Below, one piece after another: positions 8,033-17,171 of a DNA stretch of 64,000 bases. A model generated the notes under the pieces. That model saw only the letters and a list, made by a program, of their open reading frames with translations. It ran no database searches and was not told the origin of the DNA. Positions within the stretch are counted from its first letter, which is position 1, and the number at the start of each line of letters is the position of its first letter. Source of the stretch: Burkholderia sp. S171 (GTDB lineage: Bacteria > Pseudomonadota > Gammaproteobacteria > Burkholderiales > Burkholderiaceae); the NCBI RefSeq assembly GCF_009766085.1, contig NZ_LMUF01000048.1, positions 210,246-274,245 of the forward strand, written 5' to 3'. A program made the translations under genes and the position numbers.

Positions 8033-8746
8033 ATGCGAGTTCTGCTCATTTCCACCGTCTGCACTGAAGGCGCCTATCTGCATAAGGCTTTACGTGAAAG
8101 CGCGCACAGCCTGCACATGACCGACGATCTTCGCGACGGGCTTCATCTCGCGTCGCAGGACACCTTTGACGCGGTGCTGATCGTCGCCGTCGATACTGAG
8201 TCCATCTGCAACCTCGCTACGCTATTGTCCGACTTCGCGTGTTTGCCGGGTTCGCCCGCGATCCTGGTCGTGCTCGGACGCGCGACGCCTGTAGAAAGAG
8301 CGCGCATGCTGCGCGCGGGTGCGGACGCCTGCTTCGTGCAGCCGTATTCGTTTATCGAAATGCAGGAACGCATGCTGGCGTTGCATCGTTCGTCGATGCA
8401 GGGCTTGGGCGACCCGACGCTTGACCTTGCGCTGAAGCTGGATCCGCTTACGCGGGAGCTGGTGGAAGGAGACAAGCGTTTCCCTCTGACCAAGCGCGAG
8501 TTCCTGTTGATTGAGTCGCTGCTGCGCCAGCCCGACGCGCCCGTCGCACGCGATCAGTTGATTCGGTATGCGTGGCCTGACAAGGACGTCGTGGACCCGT
8601 CGAGCGTGAATCTGGTTGTCTCGCGCCTGCGCCGCAAGCTTGAGTTGCATACCTTCGGTGCGCGCCTTGAAACCGTCAGCCGATTCGGTTATCAGATCAT
8701 CACGACACACCTGCCTCCGGCTCTTGCCCTTTCCGTTTCTCGATAG
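8033..8746 (+). CDS. Winged-helix regulator with degenerate receiver domain
   Basis: A 237-residue protein with the two-domain plan of OmpR regulators. The C-terminal wing-helix is intact (LTKREFLLIESLLRQP, then SSVNLVVSRLRRKLE and ETVSRFGYQI). In the N-terminal receiver the acidic pair after strand 1 reads IST instead of EDD, the phospho-Asp position in FDAVLIVAV is Val, and the conserved Lys in the KP motif is Gln (CFVQPYS). It should therefore not be phosphorylated in the usual way. It lies 86 bp after the kinase on the same strand and could read out the same system without phosphorylation. Confidence 0.85.
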   Translation: MRVLLISTVCTEGAYLHKALRESAHSLHMTDDLRDGLHLASQDTFDAVLIVAVDTESICNLATLLSDFACLPGSPAILVVLGRATPVERARMLRAGADACFVQPYSFIEMQERMLALHRSSMQGLGDPTLDLALKLDPLTRELVEGDKRFPLTKREFLLIESLLRQPDAPVARDQLIRYAWPDKDVVDPSSVNLVVSRLRRKLELHTFGARLETVSRFGYQIITTHLPPALALSVSR

Positions 8747-8829
8747 AACGTTGGAAATGCGTCACGCGCGATGCTCCCGCGCAGGGAGTTCGCGCTCTCA
8801 CACTCTCGTTACGCAGGTATCAGGTGAGA

Positions 8830-8991
8830 TCAGGAACCGAAGAAGGGCTGGCAGTAATCCACCGGACCGACACAAGCGTTAGGATCGGTCGATGCACCTT
8901 GCATCGATGCACAACCGGCTAATGAAAGGCCCAACGCCAGCGCGCACAGCGGCAATCGTAAGGCAGAGAGGATGCGTCTTAAGCGGCTCAT
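8830..8991 (-). CDS. Small predicted outer-membrane lipoprotein, 53 residues
   Basis: A short minus-strand frame encodes a basic start MSRLRRILS, a hydrophobic stretch and a lipobox LSLAGCAS, with the lipidated Cys at about residue 27. The mature part is only about 27 residues and contains two more Cys (NACVGPVDYCQPFFGS). Short lipoproteins of this plan are common in Burkholderiales, and their roles are mostly unknown. It sits between the regulatory genes and a DUF4148 gene, all in an envelope context. The call rests on the signal and lipobox; no homologue could be checked. Confidence 0.65.
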   Translation of the reverse strand: MSRLRRILSALRLPLCALALGLSLAGCASMQGASTDPNACVGPVDYCQPFFGS

Positions 8992-9177
8992 GGCATTACC
9001 TTGGCGAACCCGCCTGTCAATCGAATCTATGTTTTGAACGTTCGCATTGCGGCGAATCAGGATGTGCGCCCGGAGTGAGTGACGGAAGGCGCGAAGCTGC
9101 TGCGGCGGAACCGGGAAGGGTCGTCACACACAAGCTCATTCCATCCGTCACGGCAAGCGGCGATTGAGGCGTCATGC

Positions 9178-9435
9178 CTAGTGATGCCAGTACAACGTGC
9201 GGTTCAGGTAATCGAGCTGGCCGTCCTGCTCTGACTTCACGAGGTCCTGATAAACCTCCGCGCGTGTTTTAGGCGCAATGGTCTGTCCATCCGGAGGTAC
9301 CCATTGTCCTGACTGTGCAAGGGTGACGGGGGCAGGCGCTTGAGCAGGTGACTGTGCGGGCGCCGTACTTTGGGCAAAGGCTGAGCCCGTGGCGGTCAGG
9401 CCTGCAAACGCGAGGGCGATCATCGTGGTCTTCAT
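9178..9435 (-). CDS. Short DUF4148-like secreted protein
   Basis: An 85-residue protein with a Sec signal peptide (ALAFAGLTATGSAFA-Q), a Pro/Ala/Gln-rich linker, and the compact C-terminal motif TRAEVYQDLVKSEQDGQLDY followed by LNRTLYWHH. It is clearly related to the gene at 5482. The Pro/Ala linker may let the C-terminal part reach across the periplasm; this is inference. A TTCATGAA motif lies 139 bp upstream, in the promoter region shared with the divergent porin at 9806. Confidence 0.85.
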   Translation of the reverse strand: MKTTMIALAFAGLTATGSAFAQSTAPAQSPAQAPAPVTLAQSGQWVPPDGQTIAPKTRAEVYQDLVKSEQDGQLDYLNRTLYWHH

Positions 9436-9573
9436 GGTGCTTTCCTAAAGGTCCGTTTAGCGAATGACCGGGCTTCGATGCAGGAGGGTGATCGTTGCCC
9501 GGTGAATGTAGATTAACGAGTCGGCCCTATCGGGAAAGACGCTCAAACGTGAAAAGTTGTTCATCTAGGGCAG

Positions 9574-9581
9574 TTCATGAA
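9574..9581 (-). promoter_or_regulatory. TTCATGAA motif, DUF4148 side
   Basis: A perfect palindromic octamer 139 bp before the start of the minus-strand DUF4148 gene. A second half-related TTCATC lies 14 bp away, which would suit a dimeric winged-helix regulator. Confidence 0.35.
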
Positions 9582-9642
9582 ACGCGAATAAAACAGTCAA
9601 ATAACATCGGATAACTAAGTTAAATATTTTGTATCTGCTTTA

Positions 9643-9661
9643 TAAATTATTCTTCATGAAG
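9643..9661 (+). promoter_or_regulatory. TAAATTAYTCTTCATGWA motif, porin side
   Basis: TAAATTATTCTTCATGAA ends 146 bp before the porin start. It includes the 10-bp palindrome CTTCATGAAG and is almost identical to the copy before the DUF4148 gene at 4891. Confidence 0.4.
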
Positions 9662-9805
9662 TAACGCGATTCCGACACGTCCACGTCATGCCCGCCGCCT
9701 AAATTTGCCCCGGTCCGCATGGCGAGTCGGGCGGCTGCACTTCGCCATCCTGTCTCCGCCGTGCGGGGAGCGGAACAGCAGCCGCATCATTCTGGAATTG
9801 CACAC

Positions 9806-10984
9806 ATGAATAAAGCGTTGATCGCCTCCTTGAGCCTGATCGCGGCCGCGGTCTCTCAAGCCGCGAACGCACAAAGCAGCGTTACCCTGTACGGCACGCT
9901 TGATACGGGTATCGACTATATTTCCAACCAGAAAGCCACAACGGGCGGCAATGCAGCGTGGGGCGTACAAAGCGGCAACGTGAGTACGAACCGGTGGGGC
10001 TTGAAAGGCACGGAGGATCTGGGTGGTGGGCTGGCCGCCGTGTTCGACCTCGAGAACGGTTTTAACATTGACAGCGGCAAGTTCTCGAATGGCGGCGACG
10101 AGTTCGGCCGTCAGGCATGGGTCGGTATTTCAAGCTCCGCTTACGGAACGGTTACGCTGGGACGCCAGTACGATTCCATGGTGGACTTCGTGGCGCCGTT
10201 GTCGGCAACCGGTTCGGGCTTCGGCGGCAACATAGCCGATCACCCCTTCGACAACGACAACCTGAACAACGACTTCCGCATGAACAATGCGGTGAAGTTT
10301 CGCAGCGTGAACTACGGCGGGCTCGTGTTTGGCGGTGCGTACGCGTTCAGCAATTCATCGAATGGCTTCAGCAACAACAACGCCTATACGGCGGGCGCGT
10401 CATATAACAACGGTCCCTTGAGTCTTGCCGCAGCGTACTTCCAGGCTAACAATCCGGGCGGCGTCACGGCACCGGCCAACACCGGTGGCGCGCTTTCGAG
10501 CGGTGACGGAGATGCAACCCTGGTCGGCGGACGCCAGCGCATCATGGGTGCGGGCGCGCGTTACGTCATTGGTGCGGCGACCGTCGGCGCGGTGTTCACG
10601 CGCACGACGCTCGACGATCCGAGCGAGATCTCGCAGGGTGGTTCATACACTGCGCTGTCGGGCAACAAGCTCACGTTCAACAACTATGAGTTGAACGCCC
10701 GCTATGCGTTGACGCCGGCACTGACCCTGGGCGGCTCGTACACATTCACCGACGGCAAGTTCGACGCCGCCACGTCGAGCCTCTCGCCGAAGTGGAACGC
10801 GTTCATGCTGCAAGCGGACTACGCGCTGAGCCGCCGTACCGATGTCTATCTCGAAGGCGTCTACCAGCACGCGACCGGAGCAACAGGCGTGAATGCGTTG
10901 GGCAATGCGTCGATCTATAGCCTGGCCGCGTCGTCGACCGGCAAGCAGGCGGTTGTCGCAGCGGGAGTGCGTCTCCACTTCTGA
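9806..10984 (+). CDS. Gram-negative porin
   Basis: A 392-residue trimeric porin homologue. The signal peptide MNKALIASLSLIAAAVSQAA is followed by NAQSSVTLYGTLDTGIDY. Internal signatures are WGLKGTEDLGGGLAAVFDLE and FGRQAWVGIS, and the C-terminal strand ends in Phe (AAGVRLHF). An upstream in-frame ATG at 9719 is rejected because the signal peptide starts at 9806. The gene is monocistronic, with a strong terminator 25 bp after the stop and a TTCATGAA-type motif upstream. It differs from the porins at 3085 and 19254, so the set may differ in selectivity. Confidence 0.95.
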   Translation: MNKALIASLSLIAAAVSQAANAQSSVTLYGTLDTGIDYISNQKATTGGNAAWGVQSGNVSTNRWGLKGTEDLGGGLAAVFDLENGFNIDSGKFSNGGDEFGRQAWVGISSSAYGTVTLGRQYDSMVDFVAPLSATGSGFGGNIADHPFDNDNLNNDFRMNNAVKFRSVNYGGLVFGGAYAFSNSSNGFSNNNAYTAGASYNNGPLSLAAAYFQANNPGGVTAPANTGGALSSGDGDATLVGGRQRIMGAGARYVIGAATVGAVFTRTTLDDPSEISQGGSYTALSGNKLTFNNYELNARYALTPALTLGGSYTFTDGKFDAATSSLSPKWNAFMLQADYALSRRTDVYLEGVYQHATGATGVNALGNASIYSLAASSTGKQAVVAAGVRLHF

Positions 10985-11008
10985 ACCTGTCCGAGCAGGG
11001 TTTGACGT

Positions 11009-11051
11009 AAAAACGCCGCCGAGGCCAAGAAATGGACCCCGGCGGCGTTTT
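11009..11051 (+). terminator. Bidirectional rho-independent terminator between convergent genes
   Basis: A perfect inverted repeat AAAACGCCGCCG / CGGCGGCGTTTT with an 18-base loop lies between the porin and the efflux outer-membrane gene. The A and T tracts on both sides make it usable in both directions. Confidence 0.85.
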
Positions 11052-11074
11052 CACTTCTACGGCTGAAATAAGCC

Positions 11075-12490
11075 TCAGGCGGGTTTCGCGGTCCATCCAC
11101 CGCCCAGCGCCAGGATCAGGGACACCGAGGCCGTCAGCTGCCGCGTACGCAGGTTCAGTGAAGAGATTTGTGCAGTCAACTCCGTGGTTTGGGCCGTGAC
11201 GACATCCAGATAGCTCACCACGCCGTCTCGATACTGCGATGTCGCCAGCGCGAGCGTCTGTTGCGCGGCGCTCAGCGCCTGATCTTCGTTGACTGATTCA
11301 TCGCCGAGATGGTGCAGTTGCGCAAGACCGTCTTCGACCTGCTGAAACGCCACAAGCACGGCCTGCCGATACTTCGCACCATTCTCGGCGAGTTGCGCCC
11401 GCGAGTTCGCCACGGCTGCGCTGCGCTTGCCGCCATCGAAGATCGTGAACAGCAATTGCGGTCCCACCGACCAGATTTCATTGGGCGCCGCGAGCCAGGG
11501 CGAGAATGTATCGCTTTGATATCCGCCATCCAGGCCAAGTGAAATGTCAGGGTAGAACGCGGCCTTCGCCACGCCGATATTCGCGTTCGCCGCCGCCACG
11601 CGCCGCTCCGCCGCCGCAACATCGGGCCTGCGTTGTAAAAGCGTTGAAGGCAATCCGAGGGGTACGTGAGGCAGATAGTTGAACGCAACGTCCGGTGGCA
11701 ACGAGAATGACGAAGCCGGTGTTCCTGTGAGTGTGGCAATTGCATGTTCAAGGAGCGCGCGGCTCGCCTGGGTATCGTCGGCGGCGGCGCGCGCGGAAGC
11801 GAGTTGCGTTTGCGCCCGCGACACATCCATGCCGGATGCCAGGCCGCCGTCGTGACGGCTCACAGTCAGCTTCAGCGCACGCTTATATGTGTCGATGGTG
11901 TCGTTGAGCAGCTTCGCGCGTTGATCGAGTCCGCGCAGTTCGAAATAGGTCGACGCGAGGCTTGACTGAAGGCTGAGGCGCAGCGACTCGAGATCGTCGG
12001 CGCTGGCCTCTTCTTGCGAGCGGCCCGCGCTAACCTGATTGCGCACCTTGCCCCACAAATCAAGGTCATAACCAATACCTACGCCAGCGTCTGCCGTGTT
12101 GTAAGTTGAAGGCTGATCCGTGCCACGCAACGGCCGGTTATCCGACTGCCGTTGCCGCGAGACATCGGCTTCGGCGCCAATAGTGGGAAACAGCCCGGAA
12201 CGCGCTTCCTGAAGGTAAGCGCTGGCTTCGTCATGCCGGGCAACCGCTGCCGCGACATTCGGATTAGCCGTGGCGATCTTCGCTTCGAGCCCGCTCAATA
12301 CCGGGTCGCGATACATGGTCCACCAGCTATCACGCGGAATGCGATCAGCGGGTTTCGCCGGTTGCCACGGACCGGCTTCCTTGAAGGTGGTGGGAATCGC
12401 CGTGGCGGGCACGGTGTAGGTGGGCGCGAACGAACACGCGTTCAGTGCAACAGCGCAGGCTGCCACTATCAGAAGACGGCGCTTAACCAT
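11075..12490 (-). CDS. RND efflux outer-membrane lipoprotein (NodT/OprM family)
   Basis: A 471-residue TolC-like outer-membrane factor. It starts with a lipoprotein signal and lipobox (VALNACSF) followed by APTYTVPAT, then a W-rich segment (DSWWTMYRDPVLSGLEAKIA) typical of NodT proteins. Two long helical repeats follow, including ADDLESLRLSLQSSLASTYF and RRPDVAAAERRVAAANANIG. It would form the trimeric exit duct of the pump. It is the last gene of the RND-adaptor-OMF operon and overlaps the adaptor gene by 8 bp; ATG 12490 has GGAG at the proper spacing. Confidence 0.93.
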   Translation of the reverse strand: MVKRRLLIVAACAVALNACSFAPTYTVPATAIPTTFKEAGPWQPAKPADRIPRDSWWTMYRDPVLSGLEAKIATANPNVAAAVARHDEASAYLQEARSGLFPTIGAEADVSRQRQSDNRPLRGTDQPSTYNTADAGVGIGYDLDLWGKVRNQVSAGRSQEEASADDLESLRLSLQSSLASTYFELRGLDQRAKLLNDTIDTYKRALKLTVSRHDGGLASGMDVSRAQTQLASARAAADDTQASRALLEHAIATLTGTPASSFSLPPDVAFNYLPHVPLGLPSTLLQRRPDVAAAERRVAAANANIGVAKAAFYPDISLGLDGGYQSDTFSPWLAAPNEIWSVGPQLLFTIFDGGKRSAAVANSRAQLAENGAKYRQAVLVAFQQVEDGLAQLHHLGDESVNEDQALSAAQQTLALATSQYRDGVVSYLDVVTAQTTELTAQISSLNLRTRQLTASVSLILALGGGWTAKPA

Positions 12491-13682
12491 GCTCATGCTC
12501 CGGCTGTCCGGTCGCCGCGGTGGCCACGGCCGTCGCGGCGCTGCGCACGAGTTCGCCTTCGGCAAGCGAGTCCGGCGGGTTGTCGATGATCGTGTCGCTC
12601 GCCGACAATCCCGATGCAATCAGCACATGAGTGCCGAGGTCGGTCGCGATCTTCACGTCTTTCAGATGCACGTGGTTATTCGGATCGATGACCGCGACCT
12701 GCATGTTGTCAGTTCGGAAGATCAGCGTGCTCGCCGGAACGAGCAACGCGCTGCCGGTGTTCGGCAGCGCGAAGTGAACCTGCGTGTATTCTCCCGGCAG
12801 CAGCAAGCCCGATGCATTGTCCACCGACAACTGCACCAGCAACGTGCCGGATGCTGGCGTAATCGCGTCGTCCGTGTCGACAAGCTTCGCGTCGAAGGTC
12901 ATGCCCGGACGCTCCGGCACGGTCAGCTTGGCGGTGAGTCCAGGCTTGATCGCCGCCGCGTCGCTTTGCGGCACGTTCACATAGAGCCGGAGGCGGCGTG
13001 CGTCGGAGACGGCGAACAACTCCGGGCCGGTGCCGCCGCCCGCATCGATCAATGCACCAATATCGGTTTTGCGGGCCGTGACGATACCGTCAAACGGGGC
13101 CGTGATGCGCTTGAACGACTCGAGCGCTTCGAGGCGCGCGACATTGGCGCGGCTGGCTTCGACCGTGGCCTGCTTCGCGGTCAGGTCGCTGGTCTTTTCA
13201 TCGGCGTCCTGTTGCGAGACCGAGTCCTGCTTCAGCATCTGCGTCCAGCGTTTCGCGGTGGTTGCCGCGAGGTTTTCGTTCGCTACCGTATTGGCGAGGT
13301 CGGCTCGTGCCTGTTGCAATTGCTGATCGAGATCAGGCGTATCGATCAAGCCGAGCAACTGGCCCGCCTTCACGTGCGTGCCGATGTCGGCGGACCACGT
13401 TTGCAGATAGCCGGACACGCGGGCATAGATGGGTGCATTGACGAAGGCCGCGAGCTGCCCCGGCAATTCCAGCGACTGCTCGGCCGCAGGCAACTGGGGC
13501 GTGACGGTGGCCACGGTCGGCACGGCTTGCGCGTCGGTCCAGGTCGTCAGTTCGTGCTCCGCGTGCGAGCGGCTGATGATGCCGTTGGTCACCACGCCCG
13601 CGGCAATCAACGCGATGATCACGCTGACCAGCTTCAGATGACGCAAGCGCTTAGGGGAATTGATTTCAATTTCAGTGGACAT
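12483..13682 (-). CDS. RND efflux periplasmic adaptor (HlyD/MFP family)
   Basis: A 399-residue membrane fusion protein with one N-terminal membrane anchor (about residues 18-38). It has a lipoyl half-motif (APIYARVSGYLQTW, GTHVKAGQLLGLID), an alpha-helical hairpin, the second lipoyl half (RITAPFDGIVTARKTDIGAL) and a beta-barrel region. It links the inner-membrane pump to the outer-membrane duct. ATG 13682 has AGGAG upstream and fits the family start; it overlaps the pump gene by 11 bp, indicating tight translational coupling. Confidence 0.93.
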   Translation of the reverse strand: MSTEIEINSPKRLRHLKLVSVIIALIAAGVVTNGIISRSHAEHELTTWTDAQAVPTVATVTPQLPAAEQSLELPGQLAAFVNAPIYARVSGYLQTWSADIGTHVKAGQLLGLIDTPDLDQQLQQARADLANTVANENLAATTAKRWTQMLKQDSVSQQDADEKTSDLTAKQATVEASRANVARLEALESFKRITAPFDGIVTARKTDIGALIDAGGGTGPELFAVSDARRLRLYVNVPQSDAAAIKPGLTAKLTVPERPGMTFDAKLVDTDDAITPASGTLLVQLSVDNASGLLLPGEYTQVHFALPNTGSALLVPASTLIFRTDNMQVAVIDPNNHVHLKDVKIATDLGTHVLIASGLSASDTIIDNPPDSLAEGELVRSAATAVATAATGQPEHEHG

Positions 13683-16600
13683 GCGATTCTCCTGATCCGG
13701 AAAGTGGGTGATCCTCTTGAGCTTTTTCATTTCGATGCACGAGGCTGAACACAACAGGCACGAATAGCAGCGTGGCAATGGTGGCGCACATCAGGCCGCC
13801 AATCACCGCCCGCCCGAGCGGGGCGTTCTGTTCGCCGCCGTCGCCGAGACCCAGTGCCATCGGCAACATGCCGATGATCATCGCAAGTGCGGTCATCAGC
13901 ACCGGGCGAAACCGCGTGAACCCTGCTTCCATCGCGGCGACCAGCGCGTTGCCTGTAATGACCAGCCGTTCGCGGGCGAAGGTGACGACCAAAATCGAGT
14001 TCGCGGTCGCCACCCCCATACAGAGGATCGCGCCCGTCAGCGCAGGGACGGATAGGGGCGTGTGCGTCACGAACAGCATCCAGACGATGCCCGCGAGCGC
14101 TGCCGGCAACGCAGTCACGATCACGAACGCATCACTCCACGAATGAAAGTTCACCACGATCAGCAGGTAGATCAGCACGATTGCCGCGATCAGGCCGAGG
14201 CCCAGTTCCATGAACGCGCTGTTCATGGTCTGAACCTGGCCTCGCACGGTCACTTGCGAGCCCTTCGGTACGTCCTTGGCGGTCTGGTGCACGATCGAGT
14301 TGATCTGCGCGGCAACGGCGCCCAGATCCCGGCCTTGCGTGGTGGCGTAGATATCGAACAGGGGTTCGATGTTGTAGTGCGAGACGACCGCGTTACCGAC
14401 GCCGCGCTTGATCGTTGCGATGCCGCCCAGAATCTGCGCCTCGCCAGTTTTGCCGGTGACCATCAGATTGCCGAGGTCGTTGAGCGAGGTCATGCGGTAT
14501 TGCGGCGTCTGCGCGACGACTGCGTACGACACGCCGTTGCGCGGGTTAAGCCAGTAGGTCGGGGCAACCTGGCTCGTGCCCGAGAGATTGGCGACGACCG
14601 AGTTGGTCACGTCGCCCTCCGTGATGCCCAGTTCAGCGGCACGGGTCCGGTCAACCGACACGGTGAATTGAGGGTAGGTCGTCGCCTGTTGAATACGCGT
14701 GTCGGCAATGCCCGGAATCAGCTGTACCTTGCGCAGCAGTTGCTGGGCATACGCATAGTTGCCGGCCTGATTCGGACCGGCGACCTGGATATCGATCGGA
14801 GCCGGTGAGCCGAAGTTAAGAATTTGCGAAATGATGTCGGCAGGCAGGAACGAGAAGGTCACGCCCGGATATGCACGCGGCAGCAGCCGACGCAGTTTCT
14901 TGACGTACTCGGCCGTTGGCGCGTGGTCCTCGCCGAGCGAGATCAGGATGTCGCCGTCCGATGGTCCCATCGTGCCGCTGTTGTTATAGGTCAGGTTAAT
15001 ACCGCTGTTGGGCAAGCCGATGTTGTCGATGACAGCTCGCAACTGATTCGGTGGAATCGTCCGGCGAACGGTGTTCTCGACATGATCGAAGAGGTTCGCG
15101 GTCTGCTCGATCCGCAAGCCGACCGGACCCCGCACATGCAACGCGATCTCACCCGAGTCGATGTTCGGAAAGAAGTTGCGCCCGAGAAACGGCGACAGTA
15201 AAAAAGACGCCGCGACCACCGCCAGGAAGCCGACGATGAACTGCTTGCGGCTGCTGAGCGCCATCCCTAGCAGGATGCGGTACATGCCGCGAAAGCGCCC
15301 GAACAGTTGCTCAAAGCTGCGCTGGAATCGGACCAGGGGATTTTTTGAAGGCGTGTGATGCGTCATGCCGTGCGGGTCCATGCTCGCGGCAAGCTCGCCG
15401 GATGCATGCCCCCCTGACGCGTGAGGCCGCAGCAGGTATTGCGCCATCATCGGCACGAAGGTTCGTGAGAGTACGAACGAGGCGATCATGGCGAAGATCA
15501 CGGCCTCGGCCATGGGCACGAACAGGAACCGTGCAATGCCGTCGAGCAGCAGCATGGGCACGAACACAATGCAGATGCACAGCAGCGAGACGAGAGCGGG
15601 CGTCACAATCTGCGCGGCGCCGTCAAGAATCGCGTCCTTGACCGGCTTGCCCTGTTCCAGATGCCAGTTGATATTTTCAATGGTCACAGTTGCGTCGTCG
15701 ACGAGAATACCCACCGCAAGCGCAAGCCCTCCAAGCGTCATGACGTTGAGCGTCTCGCCCATCGCCGACAGGGCTGCTATCGCGGCCAGAACCGCAAGCG
15801 GGATGGACGACGCAATGATCAGCGTGGAGCGCCAGCTTCCCAGGAACAACAGGATCATCAGCGAGGTCAGGGCAGCGGCAATGATGCCTTCACGCGCCAC
15901 GCCGCTCACCGCGCCCTTCACGAATACGGATTGATCGCCCATGGTCACGAGCTTGAGGCCAGGGGGCAGGGTCTCGCGAATCAGCGGTAGCTTCGCCTTG
16001 ACGCCCGCGATGATGTCGAGCGTTGAAGCCGAGCCGTTCTTCAGAATACTCATCAACACGGCGCGATGGCCGTCGAGACGCACGATATTGCTCTGCGGCG
16101 GATTGCCGTCGCGCACGTGTGCTATATCGCGGATATAGATGGTTGCGCCGTTGATCGTCTTGACGGGCAGGTTGTTGAGTTGATCAAGCGCGAGCGGGCT
16201 GTTGTTCAGCTTGATGTTGTATTCGAAGTCGCCAATTTTCTCGGTCCCCGCCGGCACGATCTGATTCTGCTGCGCCAATGCGTTCGCCACGTCCGTAGCG
16301 GACAGCCGGTCCGCCTGCAAAGCGTGCGGATCCAGGTCGATCTGCACTTCGCGCGTCTTGCCGCCGTAAGGCGTCGGGATCGCCACACCGGGTACGCTCA
16401 GCAGCGCAGGCCGAATAAAGTTGGTCGCGTAATCGGCCAGCTTCTGCTCATCGAGCGTGTTGCTGGTGAGCGCAATCTGAAGGACTGGAACCGTCGATGC
16501 GTTGTAGTTCAGGATCTGTGGCGGCGTAATGCCCGGGGGCATTTGCTTGAGCACGGTCTGGGAGACTGAAGTGACCTGAGCGGTGGCCGTCCGGATATCG

Positions 16601-16902
16601 ACGGTCGGCTGGAAGAAGATCTTGACGATGCCATAGCCCCGGAACGACTGCGATTCAATATGCTGAACGTCATTGACGGTCGTACCGAGTGTACGTTCGT
16701 AGTACGTGACAATCCGGCCCGACATGTCGTCCGGTTGAAGCCCTGCGTAGTTCCAGATGACACTGATGACGGGAATGCGGATATCGGGAAAGATGTCCGT
16801 CGGCGTACGGAGTGCCGCGAGCGGACCGATCAACACGATCAGCATCGCCAGCACGATGAACGTATAGGGCCGAGTCAAAGCTAATCGGACAATTTTCAAC
16901 AT
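13672..16902 (-). CDS. RND efflux transporter permease (AcrB/MdtB-like)
   Basis: A 1076-residue inner-membrane pump, the normal RND length. It shows the N-terminal helix RPYTFIVLAMLIVLIGPLAA, the PTDIFPDIRIPVISV signature, and two sets of transmembrane helices separated by large periplasmic loops. The proton-relay region is visible as LALAVGILVDDATVTIENI with the paired Asp residues. A His-rich tail (GSGESHVH) is small. The subtype is closest to hydrophobe/amphiphile exporters, and the cargo is unknown. It is the first gene of the three-gene operon. An 8-bp tandem repeat and an orphan response regulator lie just upstream. Confidence 0.93.
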   Translation of the reverse strand: MLKIVRLALTRPYTFIVLAMLIVLIGPLAALRTPTDIFPDIRIPVISVIWNYAGLQPDDMSGRIVTYYERTLGTTVNDVQHIESQSFRGYGIVKIFFQPTVDIRTATAQVTSVSQTVLKQMPPGITPPQILNYNASTVPVLQIALTSNTLDEQKLADYATNFIRPALLSVPGVAIPTPYGGKTREVQIDLDPHALQADRLSATDVANALAQQNQIVPAGTEKIGDFEYNIKLNNSPLALDQLNNLPVKTINGATIYIRDIAHVRDGNPPQSNIVRLDGHRAVLMSILKNGSASTLDIIAGVKAKLPLIRETLPPGLKLVTMGDQSVFVKGAVSGVAREGIIAAALTSLMILLFLGSWRSTLIIASSIPLAVLAAIAALSAMGETLNVMTLGGLALAVGILVDDATVTIENINWHLEQGKPVKDAILDGAAQIVTPALVSLLCICIVFVPMLLLDGIARFLFVPMAEAVIFAMIASFVLSRTFVPMMAQYLLRPHASGGHASGELAASMDPHGMTHHTPSKNPLVRFQRSFEQLFGRFRGMYRILLGMALSSRKQFIVGFLAVVAASFLLSPFLGRNFFPNIDSGEIALHVRGPVGLRIEQTANLFDHVENTVRRTIPPNQLRAVIDNIGLPNSGINLTYNNSGTMGPSDGDILISLGEDHAPTAEYVKKLRRLLPRAYPGVTFSFLPADIISQILNFGSPAPIDIQVAGPNQAGNYAYAQQLLRKVQLIPGIADTRIQQATTYPQFTVSVDRTRAAELGITEGDVTNSVVANLSGTSQVAPTYWLNPRNGVSYAVVAQTPQYRMTSLNDLGNLMVTGKTGEAQILGGIATIKRGVGNAVVSHYNIEPLFDIYATTQGRDLGAVAAQINSIVHQTAKDVPKGSQVTVRGQVQTMNSAFMELGLGLIAAIVLIYLLIVVNFHSWSDAFVIVTALPAALAGIVWMLFVTHTPLSVPALTGAILCMGVATANSILVVTFARERLVITGNALVAAMEAGFTRFRPVLMTALAMIIGMLPMALGLGDGGEQNAPLGRAVIGGLMCATIATLLFVPVVFSLVHRNEKAQEDHPLSGSGESHVH

Positions 16903-16939
16903 TGAGAACGGCTCCGTTCAGGGTGCGCATGGTTCGCGC

Positions 16940-16979
16940 TGACTTAGTGACTTAGTGACTTAGTGACTTAGTGACTTAA
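16940..16979. repeat. 8-bp tandem repeat, five copies of TGACTTAG
   Basis: Four perfect copies of TGACTTAG plus one with a final A lie 38-77 bp before the RND pump start, in the zone where its promoter and leader should be. Slipped-strand changes in copy number could shift promoter spacing. The array is perfect enough to be recent. Confidence 0.9.
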
Positions 16980-17171
16980 CAACATCAGGACATCGGACTG
17001 ATTGCGCAATGACAGCGCCGGTGTCAGTCATTCTGGAAGGATCGGGTTAACACCCGCGCACGGGAAAAATGAAACTAGTTTTAGTTTCGAGAAGGCAAGG
17101 GGGGCGTGACGAAAGTCGAGCGCAGCCACAAGATGCGAAACACCTTGTGGCTGCGTCCAGTGATGAAGAAA

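Larger units (their letters stand above)
9436..9805. promoter_or_regulatory. Divergent promoter region between DUF4148 gene and porin
   Basis: A 370-bp AT-rich spacer that holds two TTCATGAA motifs (9574 and 9653), one on each side. A degenerate direct repeat GTTCATC / GTTCATG lies at 9558-9578. No open frame with coding features is present. Confidence 0.5.
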
